From Clostridiales bacterium (lineage in GTDB: Bacteria; Bacillota; Clostridia; Oscillospirales; QAKW01): DNA of 8,035 nucleotides. This document shows, in pieces, positions 1 through 5,548 of the stretch (positions are counted from its first letter, which is position 1; the number at the start of each line of letters is the position of its first letter). The stretch is from NCBI GenBank assembly GCA_003343605.1, contig QAKW01000077.1, positions 1 to 8,035 of the forward strand, read 5' to 3'. The position numbers were made by a program, and so were the translations under genes. Below the pieces are notes generated by a model that worked only from the letters and a program-made list of their open reading frames with translations, was not told the origin of the DNA and did no database searches.

Positions 1-933
1 AAAACCGTCTTCAGGCATGGCGCCGCCGACCGAGGCGGGGTTTGCATCGAAAAGTACCTGAAGATAACCCGAAAGACCGTTCTTCATTTCTTTTCCGGTA
101 ATATACGTGATATTGCAGTAGGGGATCGCGGTTTCTGCGATTTTTGCCGAAGGAATGATCTGATAGGTCTCGCAAAGCTGAGCGGCAGCGGCGGTATCGC
201 TGTTGACCTGCTCAACCGAAGCCTTATAATCCTTTAAAAACCGCTCAACATCCTTTTTGTGCGCATCCAGATATTCGTTGCGCACCACCAGGCAGCCCAT
301 CATCAGCTTGCTTTCCGGGCTGACCTTTGCCCATTCCGACGTAATATCCAGCGCAATTTTAAAGGAGGTTTTCGCCTGAACGCTGGTTGCGGCCGGCTGG
401 GGCACCATGGCGATTTCAATTTCGCCGGAGGCCATTTTGCCGGTGAGCTCATCGTTGGTCGCCAGGTAGGAGATCGTGGCGTTTACATTATTTTTCTTCA
501 GCAGATATTCCAGAATATATTGGGGGTTGGCGCCTTCGCCGGTGGAGTAGATGGTTTTTCCCTCCAGATCGGAAAAGCTCTGGATCGCCCCGGTGCTATC
601 CATCATATAAAGAACGCCCAGCGTATTGACGCAGAGCACGGTTACACCGCCGTTGAGCTTCTTATAAAGAGAAGACGCCACATTGGTGGGCACCGCGGCA
701 ATATCCGCCTCCCCGCTGGCAACTTTGCCCACCACCTCGTCGGGCGCGGCGCTCAAGGTAATATCATAATCTTCCATCAGGTTTACCATCCCCACGCCGG
801 TTGGCCCGGTGATGGCAAAAACCTTCGGGGAAACCGCGCTTTCCTCCGCCGGCTTTCGGCAGCCGCCAATGAGCAGTATAACACAAACTGCCGATAAAAT
901 CAAACTGATTGTTCTTTTCATATTTCTCATCAT
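1..933 (-). CDS. ABC transporter substrate-binding lipoprotein, NitT/TauT (NMT1/ThiY-like) family, 3' end outside window
   Basis: Lipid-anchored solute receptor of an ABC importer, expected to hand an unidentified small molecule to a permease/ATPase pair probably encoded beyond the left edge. Reading frame is open for 311 codons to base 1 with no stop. The N-terminus has a basic start (MMRNMKR), a hydrophobic stretch and a lipobox LIGGC with the lipidated Cys at residue 25. The mature part carries the family pattern: ITGPTGVGMVNLMED, APDEVVGKVASGEADIAAVPTN, then NTLGVLYMM, GKTIYSTGEGANPQYILEYL and MVPQPAATS, and near the edge SVGGAMPEDGF, typical of the C-terminus of this family, so only a few codons are probably missing. 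Start: ATG 933 overlaps the upstream regulator's TGA as ATGA; ATG 930 is the alternative, better spaced (7 versus 4 bases) from GGAGG. The ligand cannot be read from sequence; NMT1-fold receptors bind thiamine precursors, sulfonates, nitrate and others. Confidence 0.9.
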   Translation of the reverse strand, partial: MMRNMKRTISLILSAVCVILLIGGCRKPAEESAVSPKVFAITGPTGVGMVNLMEDYDITLSAAPDEVVGKVASGEADIAAVPTNVASSLYKKLNGGVTVLCVNTLGVLYMMDSTGAIQSFSDLEGKTIYSTGEGANPQYILEYLLKKNNVNATISYLATNDELTGKMASGEIEIAMVPQPAATSVQAKTSFKIALDITSEWAKVSPESKLMMGCLVVRNEYLDAHKKDVERFLKDYKASVEQVNSDTAAAAQLCETYQIIPSAKIAETAIPYCNITYITGKEMKNGLSGYLQVLFDANPASVGGAMPEDGF

Positions 934-1553
934 CTTTCCTCCCGATACCATTTCTGGCCTTTTTTATAAATTTTATTTTTTTCCTCCAGCGCCTCCAGCG
1001 CCCGGTAAAGGCTGGTGCGGCCAATGTTCAGCTCCCGCGCAAGGGCGGCCATTCCGCCCGGAATGCGGATTTCTCCGCCCGGCGGCGCGTGAGATTCCAA
1101 AAAGCCGAGCACCCGCTTTTGCACGGAGCTTTCGGTAAAAGTACGGATCTTCTCATTCAAGAAGCCGATCCGCTGGTGCAGAAAACGAATGTAATTCATG
1201 CTGACTTCCGGAAATTCCGCCATCCATTGCCGGAGCAGCGCCTCTTCAATAAACTGCAGGCGGGCGCGGGATAAAACGGTAATTTCAGAAGCGTACCGCT
1301 CGCCGCCGAAAAGGGCGGTTACACCGAAGACCTCGCCGGGGCCCAGCGTGCGCACGGAAGCGCCGCTGTGGGTTTGAACCAAAACCTTTCCCTCCAGCAC
1401 CACCGCAAAGGCGCGGGGAAATTTCTGCGCACTGTAAACCACGGCGCCTTTTTCAAACTCCCCGGGGGGCGAAAGCGCCGCCAGGCACCGCGCAATATCC
1501 GCCGGGGAAAGCCCCTGCCATAAGAATAATTGACTGAGTACCGGTGTTTTCAT
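930..1553 (-). CDS. Crp/Fnr family transcriptional regulator
   Basis: 207-residue transcription factor: an N-terminal cyclic-nucleotide-binding-type beta-roll (about residues 10-110), a dimerisation helix (about 110-140) and a C-terminal winged helix-turn-helix (about 145-205, with MAALARELNIGRTSLYRALEAL as the HTH). The effector pocket lacks the GEL...RS signature of cAMP-binding Crp (here GEVFGVTALFGGERYASE), and the N-terminus has one Cys only, so an Fnr-like 4Fe-4S cluster is not supported; the ligand is unknown. Aligned with E. coli Crp RETVGR, the recognition helix RTSLYR keeps both arginines but replaces the glutamate with threonine, which predicts a non-TGTGA site. ATG 1553 has AGGAG (1564-1560) 6 bases upstream. 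It is translationally coupled to the substrate-binding protein, so it probably regulates that transporter and itself. Confidence 0.93.
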   Translation of the reverse strand: MKTPVLSQLFLWQGLSPADIARCLAALSPPGEFEKGAVVYSAQKFPRAFAVVLEGKVLVQTHSGASVRTLGPGEVFGVTALFGGERYASEITVLSRARLQFIEEALLRQWMAEFPEVSMNYIRFLHQRIGFLNEKIRTFTESSVQKRVLGFLESHAPPGGEIRIPGGMAALARELNIGRTSLYRALEALEEKNKIYKKGQKWYREER

Positions 1554-1570
1554 ACAGGACTCCTAAAAAG

Positions 1571-1586
1571 TGTTCCAAATGGAACA
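1571..1586. promoter_or_regulatory. Candidate operator: perfect 7+2+7 inverted repeat
   Basis: TGTTCCA-AA-TGGAACA: two perfect 7-base half-sites, 2-base spacer, 16 bases in total, the geometry of a Crp/Fnr dimer site. It lies between the promoter and the start codon of the Crp/Fnr gene, at about +4 to +19 of the predicted transcript, so binding there would block transcription. Autoregulation is inference from position and symmetry. Confidence 0.6.
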
Positions 1587-1596
1587 TATTATGGAT

Positions 1597-1625
1597 ATTA
1601 TACCACGCGGCTGATGAAAAGTAAA
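1597..1625 (-). promoter_or_regulatory. Sigma-70 promoter of the Crp/Fnr-transporter operon
   Basis: On the minus strand, -35 TTTACT (1625-1620), spacer of 17 bases, extended -10 TGGTATAAT with the hexamer at 1602-1597. Predicted start near 1590, leaving a leader of about 36 bases that contains the inverted repeat and the ribosome binding site. Confidence 0.7.
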
Positions 1626-1763
1626 GAAAAAAATAAAAAAGCGCAGTTTGAAATCCGCCCGTTTTACTGCATGAAACCGGAAGTTAGAAAAAATTCATAT
1701 ATTATATGATTTAATAAGATAAAAAAATATGATGAAACTCTTTTAAATTTAAAATATAAGTGG
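1626..1763. other. AT-rich intergenic region with short palindromes
   Basis: Non-coding stretch between divergent genes, much richer in A+T than the flanking genes. It holds a 15-base inverted repeat TCATATA-T-TATATGA (1695-1709) and the 12-base palindrome TTTAAATTTAAA (1742-1753), the latter in the -35 region of the acyltransferase promoter. No open reading frame or RNA gene recognised. Confidence 0.4.
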
Positions 1764-1769
1764 TATAAT
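1741..1769 (+). promoter_or_regulatory. Probable promoter of the acyltransferase gene
   Basis: Extended -10 TGGTATAAT, hexamer at 1764-1769, a perfect consensus. The -35 position 17 bases upstream (1741-1746, TTTTAA) is poor, so the promoter would depend on the extended -10 or an activator. Predicted start near 1776. Confidence 0.55.
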
Positions 1770-1833
1770 ATATCCTGACACCGTATTTTATTTATTATCA
1801 TATTTCAATTTACATATGAGGGATTTATATAGA

Positions 1834-2985
1834 ATGAATGATTACCTGACCAGAGAAAATACAGCAGTTATGAAAGGAATCGCCATTATTTTGATGCTGG
1901 CCCATCATTTATGGGGATTTCCCGAAAGAATTGCGGGCGGGGAGCTAAAATATTTTTTTAATATATTCGGCCAGAGCTCGATTAGCTATATTGGGGTGTT
2001 CGGCAGAATATGCGTTTCAATTTTTCTATTTTTAAGCGGCTACGGCCTATACAGATCCAGCCGGAAAAACGGCTTTGATCTGATCGGCAGATTAAAAAGG
2101 CTGTATTGCGCTTACTGGAAGGTATTTGTTATTTTTATTCCGCTGGCCTTTCTGCTCTTTTCTGATCAGCCGTTATATTGCGGAAGCGAATGGATCTGCA
2201 ACCGGTATGCCGCGTTTTCCCGGCAGGAGGCGATCGGGAATTTTCTGGGGTTGATCAGCACCTATAATGCGGAATGGTGGTTTTTGCTCAGCTATGTGAT
2301 TGCCGTAGTTTCCTATCCGCTTATCGAAAAGCTGGCTGATCGTTTCACCGGCGCAGCCGGAATTGCCGGCATTATTTTATTCAGTATTCTGGTGGCGGAT
2401 ATTTTTCCCGCGATCGGAAATATCGAAGCGCTGGGAACGCTGAACAATCATTTTTTATACCGAACATTCTTTTGCCAGACATCGCTGATTCCCTGCTTCA
2501 TGATGGGGGTTTTGTGCGCCAGGGAAAATTTACTGGAGCGGCTGCGGAATAAGCTGGCTGCAAACCGGCTGCTGAATCCGCCGACCGATCTTTTTTTCCT
2601 GGCGGCGGTCCTTTTTTGCAGAAACAACTGGAGCGGGGAAGCACTCGATATTCTTTACGTTCCTGTGCTGACTGTTTGCTGCCTGGATCTTCTGAAGCGT
2701 CTGAAATGGATCCGAATCCTGCTGCGGCATCTTGGAAAGCAGAGCACGAATATGTGGCTGATCCATTCTTTTTTCTGCTATTATTTTTATCCGGTTGTAA
2801 AAATAGTTGTTTTTCCGAGATACGCCGTATTATCCTTGCTGGTCCTGATTGTTTTATCCTATGGGGCATCTTTTCTTTTGAGCTTATTCTGGAAACAGCT
2901 TGGAACCGGCGTGAATCGGGCGGGCGCTTGGATCCGCTCCCAAACCGGCAAAATACAGATCGGGGCTGCAGGCGCCCGGCACTGA
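1834..2985 (+). CDS. Acyltransferase_3 family integral membrane O-acyltransferase
   Basis: 383-residue polytopic membrane protein of the acyltransferase_3 (OafA/WecH-like) family, which moves acyl groups, commonly acetyl, onto surface carbohydrates or envelope polymers. N-terminus carries the family block MKGIAIILMLAHHL with the conserved histidine pair at the end of the first membrane segment; further hydrophobic segments follow (for example GRICVSIFLFLSGYGLY, WKVFVIFIPLAFLLF, EWWFLLSYVIAVVSYPLI, AGIAGIILFSILVADIF, LSLLVLIVLSYGASFLLSLF), roughly ten in all, with a basic C-terminal tail. The start at 1834 is chosen because AGGGA (1819-1823) lies 10 bases upstream; an in-frame ATG at 1816 would add six residues but has no ribosome binding site. 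No glycan or cell-wall genes adjoin it on this strand, so its substrate is unknown. It has its own promoter and terminator and uses more AT-rich codons than its neighbours, suggesting an independent, possibly acquired unit. Confidence 0.9.
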   Translation: MNDYLTRENTAVMKGIAIILMLAHHLWGFPERIAGGELKYFFNIFGQSSISYIGVFGRICVSIFLFLSGYGLYRSSRKNGFDLIGRLKRLYCAYWKVFVIFIPLAFLLFSDQPLYCGSEWICNRYAAFSRQEAIGNFLGLISTYNAEWWFLLSYVIAVVSYPLIEKLADRFTGAAGIAGIILFSILVADIFPAIGNIEALGTLNNHFLYRTFFCQTSLIPCFMMGVLCARENLLERLRNKLAANRLLNPPTDLFFLAAVLFCRNNWSGEALDILYVPVLTVCCLDLLKRLKWIRILLRHLGKQSTNMWLIHSFFCYYFYPVVKIVVFPRYAVLSLLVLIVLSYGASFLLSLFWKQLGTGVNRAGAWIRSQTGKIQIGAAGARH

Positions 2986-2997
2986 TTTTACGGCACC

Positions 2998-3029
2998 AAA
3001 AAAGCGGCATGAAATCATGCCGCTTTTTT
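2998..3029. terminator. Bidirectional intrinsic terminator
   Basis: Stem GCGGCATGA (3004-3012) / TCATGCCGC (3015-3023), preceded by six A and followed by six T, so it works on either strand. It ends the acyltransferase transcript (+) and the convergent DUF1858 transcript (-). Confidence 0.9.
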
Positions 3030-3061
3030 GAAGCTTTGATGGTGCTTGGGGCGCGCCGCTT

Positions 3062-3262
3062 TTATTTTGCCGCGCCGATCAGCGCGTTGATTTTTTCAAT
3101 CAGCGCGTCGGGATCTTCGCCGTGAACCGCGCAGGCCTGCTCAATGCTTTCTCCCCGGGATGAAGGGCAATGCAGGCAGTGCATGCCGATATCCAGAAAA
3201 AGCTGCGCCGTTTCGGGGTGCTGATCCAGCACATCTGCAATAATCGTATCTTTAGTAATCAT
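3062..3262 (-). CDS. DUF1858 domain protein (hybrid-cluster-protein-associated redox disulfide domain)
   Basis: 66-residue small cytoplasmic protein consisting of a single DUF1858/prismane-associated domain. Seen: MITKDTIIADVLDQHPETA at the N-terminus, then the characteristic GMHCLHCPSS with a CxxC pair (Cys29, Cys32), a third Cys44 (QACAVHG), and a helical tail (DALIEKINALIG). In the family the CxxC is thought to be redox-active or metal-binding; members occur near hybrid cluster protein genes or alone. Biochemical function is not established. AGGAGG lies about 10 bases before ATG 3262. The gene is monocistronic, with its own promoter and a terminator shared with the convergent acyltransferase gene. 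No hybrid cluster protein gene is visible in the window. Confidence 0.9.
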   Translation of the reverse strand: MITKDTIIADVLDQHPETAQLFLDIGMHCLHCPSSRGESIEQACAVHGEDPDALIEKINALIGAAK

Positions 3263-3286
3263 TTCGTTTCAACCTCCTTTTTATAT

Positions 3287-3315
3287 AGTATACACGCTTT
3301 TCCATCATTTGAAAA
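3287..3315 (-). promoter_or_regulatory. Promoter of the DUF1858 gene
   Basis: Minus strand: -35 TTTTCA (3315-3310), 17-base spacer, -10 TATACT (3292-3287). Predicted start near 3280, giving a very short leader with the ribosome binding site. Confidence 0.55.
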
Positions 3316-3333
3316 GATATTTTTTGAATTTGG

Positions 3334-3362
3334 TTTACAGTCCTGCCGGAAAGTGGTATACT
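3334..3362 (+). promoter_or_regulatory. Promoter of the femX-racemase-holB-ricT operon
   Basis: -35 TTTACA (3334-3339), 17-base spacer, extended -10 TGGTATACT with hexamer 3357-3362. Predicted start near 3369. It diverges from the DUF1858 promoter with about 18 bases between the two -35 boxes. Confidence 0.75.
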
Positions 3363-3399
3363 AAAAAGCAGTAGTAAAAGCCAAAGGAGAGCAAAACCA

Positions 3400-4458
3400 A
3401 TGGAACTGTTGGATTTGAATAACCCGCGCGCTGTAGCGGAATACGAGGATTTTCTGCAGCGGCATCCGAAGGGGCATTTTGCGCAATCGGTTGAATGGGC
3501 GCGGCTGAAGATCGAATGGAAGTTTGAGGCGGTCATCGCCAGAGATGCGCAGGGGCAGATCATCGGCACGATGGGCCTGCTGATCCGCCGGGTGCCGGGA
3601 ACGGCGATTATGTATTCCTGCCGCGGGCCGGTCTGTGATCTGCATGATGAGGCGCTGGTACGCCGGCTGGTTGCAGACGCGGGGGAGGTTGCCAAAAAAT
3701 ATCATGCCTGCTCGCTGAAAATCGATACCGACGTTTCGGTTGAAGATACGGTTTTTCGTGAGATCTGCCGGAAGCTCGGCTTTTCGGAGCCGAATCACTC
3801 TAAAAATTTTGAGGGGATTCAGCCGCGGTTTGTTTTCAGGCTTTATCTGGAAGGGCGTAATGAAGAGGAACTGCTGGCTTCCTTTCAGCAGAAAACCCGG
3901 TATAACATTCGCGTTGCCATAAAAAAGGGTGTAGAAATCCGCCGCTGCGGGCCGGAGGCGCTGCCGGAATTTCACCGGATTATGACCACGACCGGCGCCC
4001 GGGATCATTTTGTTGTGCGCACGGAAGCATATTTCCGCCGGATGATGGAGGCGCTGGGGGAGCATGCGCGGCTTTATATGGCGTATCTTGACGGTAAAGC
4101 CATAGCGGGAACCATTGCACTCGGCTATGGGGACAAGGTGTGGTATCTATACGGCGCTTCGGCCAATGAATACCGCAATGTGATGCCGAATTATCTGCTG
4201 CAGTTTGAAATGATCAAATGGGCGGTGGAGCGCGGGGCGCGAATCTATGATTTCCGCGGCGTTTCGGGCGATCTGAGCGAGGATAATCCGCTTTACGGGC
4301 TTTACCGCTTTAAGCGGGGCTTCAACGGGGAATTCTGCGAATTCATCGGTGAGATGGATCTGATTTATCATCCGCTGATGCTGAAATGGTCCAAATGGGG
4401 CAGCAAGGCCTACCGGCGGCTGAATATGATGCTGTTCCGCCTGAAAAACAGAGGTTGA
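3400..4458 (+). CDS. FemX/FemAB-family peptidoglycan bridge aminoacyltransferase
   Basis: 352-residue cytoplasmic enzyme predicted to transfer an amino acid (Gly, Ala or Ser in characterised relatives) from aminoacyl-tRNA to the stem-peptide lysine of lipid II or its precursor, building the interpeptide bridge. Two tandem GNAT-like folds. Recognisable FemABX blocks: QSVEWARLK near residue 30, KTRYNIRVAIKKGV (165-178), the YGASANEYRNVMPNYLLQFEMIKW block (251-274), YDFRGVSGD (283-291) and YRFKRGFNG (302-310). The length matches compact FemX proteins (about 335-350) rather than FemA (about 420), because the coiled-coil tRNA arm is missing. AAAGGAG precedes ATG 3400 with about 10 bases spacing. 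First gene of the operon; the racemase-like gene begins 10 bases after its stop. Which amino acid is added cannot be read from sequence. Confidence 0.92.
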   Translation: MELLDLNNPRAVAEYEDFLQRHPKGHFAQSVEWARLKIEWKFEAVIARDAQGQIIGTMGLLIRRVPGTAIMYSCRGPVCDLHDEALVRRLVADAGEVAKKYHACSLKIDTDVSVEDTVFREICRKLGFSEPNHSKNFEGIQPRFVFRLYLEGRNEEELLASFQQKTRYNIRVAIKKGVEIRRCGPEALPEFHRIMTTTGARDHFVVRTEAYFRRMMEALGEHARLYMAYLDGKAIAGTIALGYGDKVWYLYGASANEYRNVMPNYLLQFEMIKWAVERGARIYDFRGVSGDLSEDNPLYGLYRFKRGFNGEFCEFIGEMDLIYHPLMLKWSKWGSKAYRRLNMMLFRLKNRG

Positions 4459-4468
4459 GGGAGAGATT

Positions 4469-5548
4469 ATGGCAAGGCTGGTCATCCAAAAAGAGGATAT
4501 TCTGCATAATTACCGCCTGATCTGCGCGCAAACCGAGAGCCTGGTGATTCCGGTATTAAAGGCCAACGGATACGGCCTGGGGGCGGAAGGCCTTTTTGAA
4601 ATCCTCAGGGAAGAGGGCGTTGCGCTGATGGCTGTCAGCCGTCTGGAGGAAGCACTGCCGCTCTGCGGCCGCGGCGTGGAGATTCTGGTATTATCCTGCG
4701 GGCGGAGCCCCGCTTATGCAAAAGCGGTTTTGGAAGCCGGCGTAAGCGTGGCAATCGACGATCCGGCATTTGCCGCAGCGCTTTCGCGGCTGGCTGAAGA
4801 GGCCGGCCGGCAGGTGCCGGTTCATCTGAAAATCGATACCGGAATGGGGCGGTTTGGGTTCCCGCCGGAGGCACTGGAGGAGATAGCCGGTATTTTTGCG
4901 CTGCCCGGCCTGAAGGTGACCGGGATTTTTTCTCACTGCTACGGCGCGTTTTTAAATAACGGCTCTGCGGAACGCCAGCTGGAGCGCTTTCTTTCGGTAT
5001 GCGATCTGCTGGCGCAGCGGGGCATCGCCCCGCCGATGAGGCATATCGCCAATTCCTGCGCCTGCTTGAAAGATGCTTCTTTTGCGCTCGACGCGGTGCG
5101 TATCGGCTCGGCACTTACCGGAAGGCTTCCGATGAAAACGGCGCTGCCGTTCCGGCGTGCGGGCCGCTTTGAGGCCGAAATTCTGGCGATCCGCCGGCTG
5201 CCGAAGGGAAGCAATCTTGGATATGGCGGCGTCTGCAGGCTGAAACGAGATGCACGCGTTGCCATCGTAGCCGCTGGTACTGCCGATGGACTTTTGCGCG
5301 GCAGAGAGCCGGATCTTTTTCGGCTTCGCGATAAATGCCGGTATCTCTACCATGATCTGAAGCTGTTTTTCCGGCGGCCGGTCACATACGGGCGGGTTGG
5401 AGAAGCGCGCGCGCCGATGATCGGCCGGGCTGCAACTTCACACAGCTTTTTTGATGTGACCGATATTCCCTGCAGGGAAGGAGATTATATGGAGCTGGAT
5501 GTGGCGCCGCTGCGCGTTGACGCCACGGTGGAGCGGATTTATGAATAG
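4469..5548 (+). CDS. Alanine racemase-family PLP protein, catalytic C-domain residues degenerate
   Basis: 359 residues with the alanine racemase architecture: N-terminal PLP barrel (about 1-225) and C-terminal beta domain. PLP side intact: LKANGYGLG with Schiff-base Lys31, KIDTGMGRFGF with Lys121 and Arg128 (counterparts of Lys129 and Arg136 in the Geobacillus enzyme), His156, HIANSCA with His192/Asn195/Ser196, and VRIG with Arg211 facing the pyridine nitrogen. The C-domain deviates: the GYaDG motif bearing the second catalytic base (Tyr265) reads GTADG (Thr271), the GRvcMDQ motif reads GRAATSHS (Met312 and Asp313 positions become Thr323, Ser324), the C-terminal SYR-type tyrosine is not evident, and about 20 extra residues follow GTADG. 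A standard racemase should not tolerate these losses, so it may have another substrate, be a PLP carrier or a regulator. It sits between femX and holB, whose start overlaps its stop. GGGAG precedes ATG 4469. Confidence 0.85.
   Translation: MARLVIQKEDILHNYRLICAQTESLVIPVLKANGYGLGAEGLFEILREEGVALMAVSRLEEALPLCGRGVEILVLSCGRSPAYAKAVLEAGVSVAIDDPAFAAALSRLAEEAGRQVPVHLKIDTGMGRFGFPPEALEEIAGIFALPGLKVTGIFSHCYGAFLNNGSAERQLERFLSVCDLLAQRGIAPPMRHIANSCACLKDASFALDAVRIGSALTGRLPMKTALPFRRAGRFEAEILAIRRLPKGSNLGYGGVCRLKRDARVAIVAAGTADGLLRGREPDLFRLRDKCRYLYHDLKLFFRRPVTYGRVGEARAPMIGRAATSHSFFDVTDIPCREGDYMELDVAPLRVDATVERIYE

Noticed and set aside
259..897. Plus-strand open frame of 212 codons opposite the substrate-binding protein
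   Set aside because: It is the antisense shadow of a clear lipoprotein gene, is rich in His/Gly/Arg, has no family motif and no ribosome binding site.
2498..3125. Frames overlapping the acyltransferase 3' end and the terminator on both strands
   Set aside because: They cross the bidirectional terminator and conflict with the acyltransferase and DUF1858 genes, which have family-level sequence matches.
4635..5353. Several long minus-strand frames inside the racemase-like gene
   Set aside because: They are antisense shadows caused by GC-rich codon usage, with Arg/Pro/Ser-rich composition and no recognised domain.
5499..5540. Longer N-terminus for the delta' subunit starting at ATG 5499
   Set aside because: The extra 14 residues lie in the 3' end of the preceding gene and resemble no HolB N-terminus; ATG 5541 has a well-spaced GGAG.
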